Shown: piece by piece, positions 26,053-34,899 of the stretch
How the letters are laid out: each line of letters begins with the position of its first letter
How positions within the stretch are numbered: position 1 is the first letter of the stretch
Origin: Paucidesulfovibrio sp036541255
GTDB taxonomy: Bacteria > Desulfobacterota > Desulfovibrionia > Desulfovibrionales > Desulfovibrionaceae
Assembly (NCBI GenBank): GCA_036541255.1
Contig: JAZHDD010000023.1
Location: forward strand, 62,001 to 126,000
Length of the DNA: 64,000 bases
Reading direction: 5' to 3'
Program-made: the position numbers and the translations under genes
Notes under the pieces: generated by a model
The model's input: the letters and a program-made list of their open reading frames with translations, nothing else
Told to the model about the DNA's origin: nothing
Databases searched by the model: none

Positions 26053-26805
26053 CTAGGGCGCTTCCGCCTTTGCAGAGCGCACGGCAGCTATCTGGCGGTT
26101 GAATTCCGGAAGGAAACCCGGGTTGGTCTGCAAAAAAACTTTGCTGAACACCACAGAGACCGGAACTTTGCGAAAGGCGACCTTGCGCAGCCGGTTCTGC
26201 AGTCCGCGTTCCAGCAGTATCTCTTCCATGGCGTACTCTCCGGCGATAACCGCGTCCAGACGACGCAGCAACAGCATCTCCAGCAGCGTGCGCGTATCAC
26301 AGGGGCGCGGCCCGAGACGGTAGCCGTTGTCCACCAGCCACTCCTGGACACCGGCTCCGGCATGCGTGGCCACGAGGCAGTCCTGACGAAACGCCTCCCG
26401 CGAAGGATCGTGCGGCGATTCTTTGAGCAAGTACCAGTTCCATTGCTCTTCGGCCACGCTGACCGAGGAGACTCCGTCCCGGCTCGCAGGACTGTCCGAA
26501 CCGATGGATAGGACGGCATGCCCCTTGGTTCCCTGGAGCGTGCGCTGGGCCTGGTGCCAGGGCAAAACGACTATTTCAAAGGGAACGCCCATGCGCTTCA
26601 GCGCCTCTTCGACCACGGCAATGGCCGAGCCTCCGTCCCCCCCCTTCTCGGTGGGGCAGACAAAGGGAGGTTGCAGATACGCGGCCAGCACGAAATGATC
26701 GGCGACAGGCGCAAAGGCCCATTCTTCCGCTCGGCAGGGAAACAGGAATGACAACGTCAGCAGCGCTGCAAACGCAGACAGGCTCAACAACCGGGAAATG
26801 TGCAT
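26053..26805 (-). CDS. Periplasmic solute-binding protein, family 3-like
   Basis: The 250-residue protein has a signal peptide (about 1-26, ending PCRA) and the two-lobe pattern of family 3 solute-binding or transporter-like sensors: FVLAAYLQPPFVC near the start, EALKRMGVPFEIVVLPW in lobe one, and LLEMLLLRRLDAVIAGEYAME in lobe two. No permease or ATPase gene is next to it, so it may be an orphan binding protein. GAGGGAG precedes the ATG. The ligand is unknown. Confidence 0.75.
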   Translation of the reverse strand: MHISRLLSLSAFAALLTLSFLFPCRAEEWAFAPVADHFVLAAYLQPPFVCPTEKGGDGGSAIAVVEEALKRMGVPFEIVVLPWHQAQRTLQGTKGHAVLSIGSDSPASRDGVSSVSVAEEQWNWYLLKESPHDPSREAFRQDCLVATHAGAGVQEWLVDNGYRLGPRPCDTRTLLEMLLLRRLDAVIAGEYAMEEILLERGLQNRLRKVAFRKVPVSVVFSKVFLQTNPGFLPEFNRQIAAVRSAKAEAP

Positions 26806-26913
26806 GGAACTCCCTCAAAAATGAATCGAAAAAGTATAACATAATTCCTGCCCCTGTGCGAGAAAAACATGCTGCCTCATGATCTTGCACAAAAACAAGC
26901 AATACACCGGATT

Positions 26914-29900
26914 TTAATTATTTCCCAAAGAAAACACCGCATACCGCCCGAGGTGCAACGGCCCATGAACAGGCCCCAGCCCCCTGGACAAAAACGGTTC
27001 CAAAACGCCCGCAACTTCCCCCGCCGGATTCGGCTCGAACATCTGCGGAATCAGGCCGGGCCGCGCCGCCACCGCAAGGAAATCCATACCACGCACCATG
27101 AGATCGCTCACAATGCCGCCTGTTGCCCGCGGGCCATCCAGCAACGCGCTGAGCCGCACCAATCCGAGTCCAGCAAAGGGCCGCAATCCCGGCGCGTTGG
27201 CAAGCAGACGCTTCAACATCGGACTACTTTGGTAATACAACACGGTCAACCGACGCCCCTGGGTGCTCTGCGCCAAAACCTCATTGCGCAAACGCCGCAA
27301 GGGATCGAGCAGGGCAGGGTTCAGACCGGCACCAGTCGCCACGGATTCGGTAAAGCATTCCTCCAGGCCCACGCCGAGCTGTGACATGGCCACGGCGATG
27401 AATGTCGTAAGCATGAAGTTGCCGCGCCGATCCTCTTCGGACCAACCCTTGCGCAGCGGCCCCATGGTACCTTGGGAATTCTTTTCCGTTACGGCGTGGC
27501 GATGGTCCTTGCTCTTGATTTCTACAAACTTGGCCTTCTTCAGATCCACACCAGCGGCAGCCAGGGAAGCCTGATCCGGATGCACCGAACGGACCTTGAA
27601 CAAAAAAGATCCGGCAAACCGCGTGGGCTGACCGTCCTTGGAACTTTGGGTCATGTCCACGGGCATGGCCCACTTTTCTCCGGCCACAAAACCGGTGGAC
27701 GGAAAATCGCGCGCGCCCCTGCCAGTGACATGAATCACCTGGGGTTGATTGTTCTTTTTGGTCAACCCCAATTCCACGGCCTGGTCCAACGGATAGGAGC
27801 GCGCCCACTGCTCGGCGCGAGCTCGCTGCTTCACCCAGAACGCATCCTTCTGACTCTTGGGCGCATCCTTGGGCGGCGTTTCGCTGAACCATTCGGGATA
27901 GTCCCGCGCGCCCAGGAAGGTGGCCTCAAAGGCCACGTAAAAGTCGTCCAGTCCGCCGGAAGATTGCGGCAAAGGCGCGGGCTGGGCCGTCACGCCGGGC
28001 CCCGTGGTTCCGCCGCCTCCGCCCATGGCCTGAATCGCGCGCAGGGCTTCGTCCCAGGCCTGCCGTGCCGCGTCGGCTTGCGCGGCATAGTCCTTGGGCG
28101 GCTTGTTCCAGGCCGTGCGCGTCAATTCCAGGGCACGAGCCAGGTCCGCGCAACGTCCCGTAAAGACCTGCACCTTGGGCATGTCCGCCAGGATACGCAA
28201 AGCCGTGTTCAAGTGTATGCGGGCGTCGGCATGGATGCGGTTGACCATGCTGCTTTCCGCGCCCTGGGCCTCGGCTTCGCGCGCGATCATCAGGCCCTGG
28301 TGGGCATATCCCAGATGGTAGCCGAGCCGGGTGTAGTTGGATTCGCAATTTTCCTTTTTCACGGGCTGCCCCGCGTACTGCCAGCCGATCTGATCGGCCA
28401 GGGACGAGGCCAGCCCGCCCAGGGAAACCGCCAACTGCTCGCGGTACCGGGCCTGCGGATCGGCCGCGACCTTGCGCAACTGCGCGATGCGCTGATCCAG
28501 GCCCGCGTTGATGGACTGATAATTTTTCCAGGCAGGTATGGGCCCGAGGGAATTGCTGTAAGCCGCTTCCACATGGGCCTTGGCGATCTGGAGATGTTCG
28601 ATGATGGCCGGATCGGACGGACCAATGGAATAACGCGAAAGCGCGGCGGCCCAGCCCAGGCGCGAGCCCGTGGCAAAGGCATGATAACCCGTCGAGGAAA
28701 TGCCCACGCTGGTGACGTTCAGAGGGCGGGTGTTGAAGGTGAACGGCAAGGGGCCGCTCCCAGTACCTCCACCAGTACCGCCGCCCGGGCCGCTGCCCGA
28801 ACCGGGGCCGCTCCCTCCGCCGGAGCCGCCCGGAGGATCAACGGATTCTTCCGGCAACAGTGCCGTGTCATGTCCGGTGGGTTGATCGGCCCCCGACCCC
28901 GCGTCCACAACGGGACCGGAAGTATCCGGCTGTTCCGGCGCGTCCAGGGCTGCGGGAACGGGCGGAGCCGGACCCGGTTCCGGGCCCAGTTCCACCACGG
29001 TCGCCACCACGGTCACATCCAGATAGGCCACCATGGAATCCTTGCGGACCATGAGCGTGGCCTTGCCCGGAGCCAGGGCGCGCGCCCTGCCGTCCGGTCC
29101 CATCTCCAGCACCGTGGAATTCGAGGTCACAAAACGCAGGCCGCTGTATTGCCGCCCGCCATGGTCCAGACCGCGATAGGTCCAGGACTGGCCCTGGCCG
29201 ATGCGGGCCGGACCGTCCAGCACCAGACCGCCGAACACGTTGTCCTGGTTCGCGATATCCGTGGGCGAAGTGCCCGGCAGCGGTGCGGCCGGGGAAGTGG
29301 TTGCTGGAGCGGGAAGAACCGGAGCAGGAGGAGCATCGCCGGGCCTATCGGCGGCATTGTCCGGCGGTGTATCGGACGGCTCGCCCGGCGGCGTATCGGA
29401 AGGTGCGGGAGGCGAAGGCTGCTGCCGCACTTCGGCTGTCTGCTGCTGGGCGACATTGACCACGCATTCCCGGGCCTCGCGAACCAGCGCGTCCATGCGG
29501 AAAATGTTCCGGTTGACCTCTCCGGCCCCGTTGAGCACCGCGTCCAGCGTGCCCCTGGACCTGTCCAATCCAGCCAGGACGTCCGCCGGGTCATATCCTC
29601 TGACCAGCCGCAGGCGCTGCGCATAGGAGGGCTTGCCGTGCGGACGGACCAGGGTCTGGATGCGGCCCTGCATGGAGTCGCTGCCTTCCTGTATCTGCAC
29701 GGCCCGTTGCAGCTTGTCATCCCACCAGCTTCGCTCGTGCATAAAACCGTTCGGCGTCACAGGGTCCGCCAGCTTTTCATGACTGTGCGAAAGATCGAGC
29801 ATGTCCTGGCGCAGGGCGTTCAGCCGAGTCGTGTCCGGCGGATGATCAAGCGCCTGTTCCAGGGTTGCAGCCTTGCCTTCCAGGTCCAGCGAGGCTGTCT

Positions 29901-30702
29901 GGGCCGCGAAGCCGCCCGCAGCCTTGCGCGCAACAGCCGCCTGTTTGTCCACTTCCGACCGGGCCGCGTCTGTTGCGGAACGCTTCAGAGACGCATCCAT
30001 GAAGGATACGTCGCGTTTCCATGTATCCAGGCCATTGCGGCAACCGTCATAGCTTGCGGAGCGTTCAGAAAGCTTGCGGAACGCCTCCCGCGCGGCCGCC
30101 GCATCCTTGGTGCCGCAAGCCTCGTCGCGCAGGGCCGTCATCTCGGCCAGGGCAACGCGCATTGCTTCCCTGTTTTTTATCCAATGATTCAAAGGCTGAG
30201 CTGCGAGCTGCCGACCGATCTCATTATATCTTGCCTGCAACGCGGCGGCTTCGCTCTCAAACGCTTGAATGGATCGCTGCGCGCTTTCCAGACTGGAAAG
30301 GGAATTGTTCACTGAAGCCATGGCCGATTCAAGGGCGTCGTAATTCCATCCGGCCTGTGCCGCACGCATGTCGGCCAGCTTGGCTTCGGCTTCGGCGCGC
30401 ACCTGGCCCATGACCAGATTCAAAGCCTGGACGGCCTGCTTTTCCAGCGTATCCAGATCGCCAAAACGGGCATGACGTAAAAAAACCGTCATGACCTGGG
30501 CGTATTCGTCGTACTTTTTTTGTCCCAGAAAGTGGTTCGCGAGGTCGGACAATTCGGTGAAATCCGCCTTGTCCAGGCGTTCGTCATCCAGGAAACCCTG
30601 CGGCATGTAGTGGGCCGCATCAACGGCTACCCCGGGCACAGGCGCACAAAGGACCAAACCGACAAGACAGGCCGCAAGATAAAAAATACGGGCCAAACGC
30701 AT
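26914..30702 (-). CDS. Large exported protein of unknown function with Big2-like domain and low-complexity linkers
   Basis: This 1262-residue protein starts with a signal peptide (about 1-27). Residues 90-420 are Ala-rich and mostly helical, coiled-coil-like. Residues 428-482 are Pro-rich. Residues about 488-570 look like a bacterial Ig-like (Big2) domain, with RFVTSNSTVLEMGPDGRARA and PGKATLMVRKD. A second linker is Pro- then Gly/Ser-rich (571-650). The last 600 residues have helical stretches and a C-terminal domain with no family I recognise. It has no membrane anchor or sorting motif. It appears monocistronic and is preceded by GGAGCTTGAG. Likely periplasmic or cell-surface; the role is unknown. 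Confidence 0.7.
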   Translation of the reverse strand: MRLARIFYLAACLVGLVLCAPVPGVAVDAAHYMPQGFLDDERLDKADFTELSDLANHFLGQKKYDEYAQVMTVFLRHARFGDLDTLEKQAVQALNLVMGQVRAEAEAKLADMRAAQAGWNYDALESAMASVNNSLSSLESAQRSIQAFESEAAALQARYNEIGRQLAAQPLNHWIKNREAMRVALAEMTALRDEACGTKDAAAAREAFRKLSERSASYDGCRNGLDTWKRDVSFMDASLKRSATDAARSEVDKQAAVARKAAGGFAAQTASLDLEGKAATLEQALDHPPDTTRLNALRQDMLDLSHSHEKLADPVTPNGFMHERSWWDDKLQRAVQIQEGSDSMQGRIQTLVRPHGKPSYAQRLRLVRGYDPADVLAGLDRSRGTLDAVLNGAGEVNRNIFRMDALVREARECVVNVAQQQTAEVRQQPSPPAPSDTPPGEPSDTPPDNAADRPGDAPPAPVLPAPATTSPAAPLPGTSPTDIANQDNVFGGLVLDGPARIGQGQSWTYRGLDHGGRQYSGLRFVTSNSTVLEMGPDGRARALAPGKATLMVRKDSMVAYLDVTVVATVVELGPEPGPAPPVPAALDAPEQPDTSGPVVDAGSGADQPTGHDTALLPEESVDPPGGSGGGSGPGSGSGPGGGTGGGTGSGPLPFTFNTRPLNVTSVGISSTGYHAFATGSRLGWAAALSRYSIGPSDPAIIEHLQIAKAHVEAAYSNSLGPIPAWKNYQSINAGLDQRIAQLRKVAADPQARYREQLAVSLGGLASSLADQIGWQYAGQPVKKENCESNYTRLGYHLGYAHQGLMIAREAEAQGAESSMVNRIHADARIHLNTALRILADMPKVQVFTGRCADLARALELTRTAWNKPPKDYAAQADAARQAWDEALRAIQAMGGGGGTTGPGVTAQPAPLPQSSGGLDDFYVAFEATFLGARDYPEWFSETPPKDAPKSQKDAFWVKQRARAEQWARSYPLDQAVELGLTKKNNQPQVIHVTGRGARDFPSTGFVAGEKWAMPVDMTQSSKDGQPTRFAGSFLFKVRSVHPDQASLAAAGVDLKKAKFVEIKSKDHRHAVTEKNSQGTMGPLRKGWSEEDRRGNFMLTTFIAVAMSQLGVGLEECFTESVATGAGLNPALLDPLRRLRNEVLAQSTQGRRLTVLYYQSSPMLKRLLANAPGLRPFAGLGLVRLSALLDGPRATGGIVSDLMVRGMDFLAVAARPGLIPQMFEPNPAGEVAGVLEPFLSRGLGPVHGPLHLGRYAVFSLGNN

Positions 30703-30787
30703 CTCAAGCTCCGGGTTGCGGTGCGTCCGCCGACGGCGGGAGGAGAAACCTCCCTAGTATGGAACATAGCGGGAGAGAAAAGGCAAG

Positions 30788-31186
30788 TCAGCGGTCCAGA
30801 CACTCCTTGCAGACGCCCTCGACGCGCACTTCGATCTCGTCCACGCGGCCCAGTGCGTCCAGGCCTGCCGAGGCAGGGTCCAAGCCGGTTCCGGGCAGGT
30901 GCAGGCACAGACAGCGACCGCAGCGGCGGCAGTGAAAATGGCCGTGCCCCGTGCCCAGACAATAATGGGCCGTGCGGTCCGGGCCGGAATGGCGGGCCAG
31001 AATATGCTTGTCCACCAGCAAATCCAGAATGCGGTAAAGCGTGACCTTGTTCATGCTTTGGCCCAGGCTTGCCAGCAGTTCCGGAGCGCTCACGGCGCTG
31101 CCCGCCGAAACCAGCGTCTCCAGAACAAGCAGCCGCCTGCCCGTGGCGCTCACACCGGCCCCGCGCAACATCTCTGCGGCATTCAT
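30788..31186 (-). CDS. zur: Fur-family zinc uptake regulator (Zur-like)
   Basis: The 132-residue protein has a Fur-type winged helix (SAPELLASLGQSMNKVTLYRIL) and a metal-binding domain. Structural zinc pairs are CRRC (86-89) and CKEC (126-129), with a His-rich HGHFH just before the first. Its ATG overlaps the znuB stop by four bases (ATGA), making it the last gene of znuA-znuC-znuB-zur. Zinc-responsive control of this operon, including itself, is therefore the likely role; the paired palindromes before znuA are its probable target. Confidence 0.9.
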   Translation of the reverse strand: MNAAEMLRGAGVSATGRRLLVLETLVSAGSAVSAPELLASLGQSMNKVTLYRILDLLVDKHILARHSGPDRTAHYCLGTGHGHFHCRRCGRCLCLHLPGTGLDPASAGLDALGRVDEIEVRVEGVCKECLDR

Positions 31187-32013
31187 GTCGTGCTCCGTTG
31201 TTGCCGGGACAGGGCTTCCCGGCCATGGACCAGGAAAAAGCAGAGCGTGGCCACGGCAATGATGGACGCTCCCGAGGTCAGGTCCAGCCAGGCGGAAAGC
31301 GCCAGCCCGGACATGCAGAAAAACAGGCTCCAGCCGCAGGCCCGCACCATCATCCAGGCCAGGGAGCGGGCCCGGCGTTCCGCCAGATACGTCGGTATGG
31401 TCACCAGGGCGATGACCAGGATCAGGCCCACCACGCGCACAATCATGACCACGCAGAGCGCGGTCAGCAACGGCAGGAGAAAATGCAGAAAAACCACGGG
31501 CACGCCCCGCACCACCGCGAACTCGCGGTCAAAGCTCATGCTCAAAAGATCCGAGTAGAAAAACACGACCAAGGCCAGCACGAGCAGATCCAGTCCCAGC
31601 ATGACCCACAGGTCCAGCGCGGGAACGGCAAGGATTGATCCGAATAAAAAGCTCATCAAATCAGATGCATAACCGGGAGATAAATCAATCAATATGATAC
31701 CGGTGGCCATGCCGGCGGCCCAGAGCACGCCCACCACGGTGTCATTGCGTTCGCTGTTCCTGCGCGTGACCGCGCCCATGAGTAGCGACGCCACGGCAGT
31801 GAAACCCAGAGTGCAGGGCAGCGCGGGCCACCCCATAAAATAGGCCAGCCCGACCCCGCCGTAGGCGGCATGGGCAATGCCACCGGCCAAAAAGACCATG
31901 CGGTTGACCACCACCAGCGTGCCGATGACGCCGCAGGCCACGCTGGCCAGCACCCCGGCCATGAGCGCGTTCTGCATGAAACCGTAGTTCAGCAGGTCGA
32001 GGAATTCAGACAC
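31183..32013 (-). CDS. znuB: Zinc ABC transporter permease
   Basis: The 276-residue membrane protein has about eight hydrophobic segments typical of ABC-3 metal permeases. Recognisable stretches are NRMVFLAGGIAHAAYGGVGLA near the start and VGLILVIALVTIPTYLAERRA, the conserved loop that contacts the ATPase. It overlaps znuC by eight bases upstream and zur by four downstream. Metal identity (zinc) is inferred from the Zur-like gene and the His-rich ZnuA. Confidence 0.93.
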   Translation of the reverse strand: MSEFLDLLNYGFMQNALMAGVLASVACGVIGTLVVVNRMVFLAGGIAHAAYGGVGLAYFMGWPALPCTLGFTAVASLLMGAVTRRNSERNDTVVGVLWAAGMATGIILIDLSPGYASDLMSFLFGSILAVPALDLWVMLGLDLLVLALVVFFYSDLLSMSFDREFAVVRGVPVVFLHFLLPLLTALCVVMIVRVVGLILVIALVTIPTYLAERRARSLAWMMVRACGWSLFFCMSGLALSAWLDLTSGASIIAVATLCFFLVHGREALSRQQRSTT

Positions 32014-32785
32014 GGCTGCCCTCCCCGTACCGACGTCCCAATTCCCGCATGTATTCGTCCATGGCGCAGGTATGTTCGTGGTGGCCGTAAAGCAGCTCCA
32101 ACATTTCCTTGGTCAGCTCCGGGCCGGGCTTGGAAATGACCTTGCGGTTCACGCAGGCCACGGCGGAGATGCGCGTGGTCAACAGGCTCAGGTCATGGCT
32201 CACGGCCACCGTGGTCATTCGCCCTTCCTCGCCCATGCGGCAGAGAAAATCAAAGAAGCAGAACGAACCGTGCGGATCGATGCTGGCCGTGGGTTCGTCC
32301 AGCAGCAGCAACTCCGCCTCTGCGGCCAGGGCTCGGGCAATGAGCACCCGTTGACGCTGGCCGCCGGACAACTCGCGATAGAGACGCTCGGCATGACGTT
32401 CCATGTCCACCCGCGCCAGCGCGTGCAAGGCCCTGTCCTTGGCCTCTTTTTTTTGACTGAACACGCTTTTGTCGGACCGTTCCACCCCCATGAGCGCGAC
32501 CCCGAGCACGGTGATGGGAAAACTGCTCCGCGCCTGGGTGTGTTGCGGCACATAGCCCACGCGGCGCGCCGCCTGGACCGGGTCCAGGCCAAGCACGCTG
32601 ATGCGGCCCCGGGCCGGACGAAGCAGCCCCAGGATAAGCTTGACCAGGGTGGTCTTGCCGCCGCCGTTGGGGCCGATCACGGCCAGAAAGTCTCCGCGCT
32701 CCACGTGCAGATGCACGTCCGTGAGAACCGGGGCTCCATTGTAGGAGAAATCCAGACCGGATATGTCTATAAGGCTTTGCTGCAT
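32006..32785 (-). CDS. znuC: Zinc ABC transporter ATP-binding protein
   Basis: The 259-residue ATPase contains Walker A (GPNGGGKTT), the signature LSGGQRQRV and Walker B LLLLDEPTASID. It energises zinc import with ZnuA and ZnuB. It lies 9 bp after znuA and overlaps the start of znuB. The C-terminal tail has a cluster (YGHHEHTCAMDEY) that could bind metal, which is an inference. Confidence 0.95.
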   Translation of the reverse strand: MQQSLIDISGLDFSYNGAPVLTDVHLHVERGDFLAVIGPNGGGKTTLVKLILGLLRPARGRISVLGLDPVQAARRVGYVPQHTQARSSFPITVLGVALMGVERSDKSVFSQKKEAKDRALHALARVDMERHAERLYRELSGGQRQRVLIARALAAEAELLLLDEPTASIDPHGSFCFFDFLCRMGEEGRMTTVAVSHDLSLLTTRISAVACVNRKVISKPGPELTKEMLELLYGHHEHTCAMDEYMRELGRRYGEGSRV

Positions 32786-32794
32786 CCGAATACC

Positions 32795-33769
32795 TTAACG
32801 CATTGCGTCTGCCAGCGCACCTGCCACGATACGCAGGTTCGCGGCCCAGTCCCGGGCCAGTGGATCGGCCTCCACCAGGGACGCGCCCAGGGACGAGGCC
32901 ACCACTCCGGCGGTTCGGCGGGATATCTGCGGCTGCACGAATACCGCGCGCACGCCGTGCTCCTTGGCCCTGGAAATGATCCGCGCCATTTCCACAGGGC
33001 CGGGCTCCTTGCCGTCCACCTCAATGGAAAACTGCGTCAGACCATACGCCTTGGCAAAATGCCCCCAGGCCGGATGAAATACGAGAAAGACCCTTTGGGA
33101 CTCGGGAATCACCAGGAACATGCGGTTCAGTTCCGCGTCCAGCACCGCGATTTCCGCGGCAAAGGCCGCGTAGTTGCCACGGTAAGTCTTGGCATTGGCA
33201 GGGTCCAGTTCCAGGAAATATTCCAGAACATTCCGGGCCATATGTTCCATATTCATAGGCGCGGTCCAGACATGCGGATCCAGGCCATTATGATGGTGGT
33301 GTCCGGTCGCGGGTTCCGCACCATCATGCCGTTCCACTGCATGTTGGCCCGTCATATGACTGGAGGCATCGTGGTGGTGCGTTGCCACTGCGTCATGCTG
33401 CTCCGCTGGTTCGTGAACAGCTTGCTTGTCGCCGTGCTCCAGCCCCGCATTCATGGGCCGGACGCGCAGGTTAGGATTGGCCGCGGCCAGACGGCCAAGC
33501 CAGGCTTTTTCGAACTCCAGGCCAATGGTCAGATACATGTCCGCATTGGCCAGCTTGGCAACCTGAGACGGCTTGGGCTCGTAGGTATGCGGGTCTGCCC
33601 CGGCAGGGACCAGAACCACGCTGCTCACCAACTTGCCGCCGACCCGCTCCACGGCATAGGCCTGCGGCTCGACCGTCACGGCCACGAGCAGTTCCGCTGT
33701 TGCCGGGCCAGCCAGCAACAGCGACAGAATAAACAGGAAAAATATTTTGTGAATCCCGGGCACGCGCAT
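32795..33769 (-). CDS. znuA: Periplasmic zinc-binding protein
   Basis: ZnuA captures zinc in the periplasm for the ZnuBC importer. The ATG at 33769 follows a perfect AAGGAGG six bases away; an in-frame extension upstream runs through the operator and is rejected. The 324-residue protein has a signal peptide ending PATAE. It shows GADPHTYEPKPSQ with a metal-ligand His, a long His/Asp/Glu-rich loop near residues 130-165 with HHHH, FHPAWGHFAKAYGL with two more ligand histidines, and QPQISRRTA. The charged His loop is typical of zinc-specific members. Confidence 0.95.
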   Translation of the reverse strand: MRVPGIHKIFFLFILSLLLAGPATAELLVAVTVEPQAYAVERVGGKLVSSVVLVPAGADPHTYEPKPSQVAKLANADMYLTIGLEFEKAWLGRLAAANPNLRVRPMNAGLEHGDKQAVHEPAEQHDAVATHHHDASSHMTGQHAVERHDGAEPATGHHHHNGLDPHVWTAPMNMEHMARNVLEYFLELDPANAKTYRGNYAAFAAEIAVLDAELNRMFLVIPESQRVFLVFHPAWGHFAKAYGLTQFSIEVDGKEPGPVEMARIISRAKEHGVRAVFVQPQISRRTAGVVASSLGASLVEADPLARDWAANLRIVAGALADAMR

Positions 33770-33787
33770 GGCAAACCTCCTTGCAAA

Positions 33788-33821
33788 TGCAACCGAGTTG
33801 CCTTGATGCAACATGGTTGCA
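33788..33821. promoter_or_regulatory. Two tandem palindromes before znuA, probable Zur operators
   Basis: TGCAAC-CGA-GTTGCC lies at 33788-33802 and TGCAAC-ATG-GTTGCA, a perfect 6+6 palindrome, at 33807-33821. Their centres are 19 bp apart, so they lie on nearly the same face of the helix. They begin 19 bp before the znuA start codon, where a bound Zur dimer would block transcription. The Zur assignment is inferred from position. Confidence 0.72.
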
Positions 33822-33950
33822 AAGCTGTCAAGAGTGGCCGCGACCCTGCGACTTATTTTATACCTCGAAATATCTTTCGCTTCCTTGCGGTTGGCGTGCA
33901 GTTCAGCCTAGTCCCCTGCAACGCTTCAACAAGATACTGGGGCAGACATG

Positions 33951-33973
33951 AAAAACGCCGGTCCGGAACCGGC
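33951..33973 (-). terminator. Orphan minus-strand terminator-like hairpin upstream of znuA
   Basis: On the minus strand the arms GCCGGT and ACCGGC close a short loop and run into GTTTTT. No minus-strand gene lies upstream of it. A TATAAT lies about 10 bp before the hairpin, so it might end a very short leader or simply insulate znuA. Purpose is unclear. Confidence 0.45.
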
Positions 33974-34094
33974 ACCCACCGATTCATTATAGTTGAACTT
34001 CGTGCAATCATAATGCATTTCTGCTATATTGATAAATAATAAACGGAACTGCTTGAGCAACCGTGGCAACCGACCAAACCAAGGGAGTACGGAT

Positions 34095-34370
34095 ATGACC
34101 AAGAGCTACCATTGCATTGTCATCGGCAAGGTCAAGGGCGGAACCTTCCAGTCCTGGGTCATGGATCAGGCGCAGCAGATGGGCCTTACGGGCTGGGTCA
34201 GGTATATTGAAGACAACAAGGCCGAAATATTACTCCAGGGCGAGTTGGTGCAGTGCTCGCGCTTCCGGGACAAGCTCAAGGCCGATGCACCTCTGCCTGA
34301 GGTACAAAGCATCAAGTGCGAATTCATTGATCACGACAAGCAGTTCGACTCCTTTGAAATGCGCGGTTGA
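34095..34370 (+). CDS. Acylphosphatase-fold protein lacking the catalytic residues
   Basis: The 91-residue product fits the acylphosphatase family in length and order: YHCIVIGKVKGGTFQSWV, then MGLTGWVRYIEDNKAEILLQG. Active enzymes have Arg at the end of the GxVQGVxFR loop and Asn after GWVR. Here these are Gln19 and Tyr37, so hydrolysis of acyl phosphates is unlikely. The fold may serve another role such as ligand binding. The ATG at 34095 is preceded by AAGGGAGTACGGAT. It stands alone, with a strong terminator after it. Confidence 0.82.
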   Translation: MTKSYHCIVIGKVKGGTFQSWVMDQAQQMGLTGWVRYIEDNKAEILLQGELVQCSRFRDKLKADAPLPEVQSIKCEFIDHDKQFDSFEMRG

Positions 34371-34406
34371 ATCCGCCTGACGCCAACCGACGACGAAAGC
34401 ATAACC

Positions 34407-34446
34407 GGCCCGCTCTCCAGGTCCTCCTGGAATGCGGGCTGTTTTT
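34407..34446 (+). terminator. Rho-independent terminator of the acylphosphatase-like gene
   Basis: GCCCGC and GCGGGC form an outer stem, CCAGG and CCTGG an inner stem around a TCCT loop. The tail is TGTTTTT. Confidence 0.88.
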
Positions 34447-34899
34447 CATTCGAACGAACAATAAACGTGTCTTTTTCTCTTTTTGATGCCCGCATAATCC
34501 AACACAAGACACATTTCACACCACATAGACATTCTTTCCTTCCCTTTGCCCTCGGTTTCCCCTCCGTTTTCCGGCTGATACGGGGCACCATGCCTCGCCG
34601 CAACACGGCAAATCATACGCCTCCCCCGTTGGCACACTGTTTGCCATAACCAGCCAAACACGGGGGATTTTCAGCGCTACCCTTGACAATTTCCACGCAG
34701 AGGACAGCAGCCCCCGCTCCAGGGGAAGACAGTTTTATATCCTAACAATGCATTATTATAGAAATTATACTTTTTAGTCATATTGTGCATTATTCAATCT
34801 ACAATTTTGGCGACAATTAGTCATAAATGTTAAATTGGTAAAAAAAATGTTGCAAAGCTTCTTAAACAGCAATTTCAGCATGAACAGAGGAGTGGTTCC
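34447..34899. other. Long AT-rich leader region before amtB
   Basis: About 450 bp carry no gene on either strand. The region holds a sigma-54 promoter match at 34629-34645. The next 250 bp are very AT-rich (especially 34740-34870), giving amtB a long untranslated leader if that promoter is used. AGAGGAGTGGTTCC precedes the amtB ATG. No tRNA or riboswitch was recognised. Confidence 0.6.
34629..34645 (+). promoter_or_regulatory. Sigma-54 type promoter upstream of amtB
   Basis: TTGGCACACTGTTTGCC matches the -24/-12 consensus TTGGCAC-N5-TTGC, with GG and GC exactly 10 bases apart. It points toward amtB-glnB-glnD, the kind of nitrogen genes usually controlled by RpoN and NtrC. The distance to the amtB start is about 250 bp. 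No NtrC site was identified with confidence. Confidence 0.7.

Noticed and set aside
27472..30315. 947-codon open frame on the plus strand, antisense to the large exported protein
   Set aside because: No domain or signal is seen in it; the minus-strand frame has a signal peptide, linkers and an Ig-like domain.
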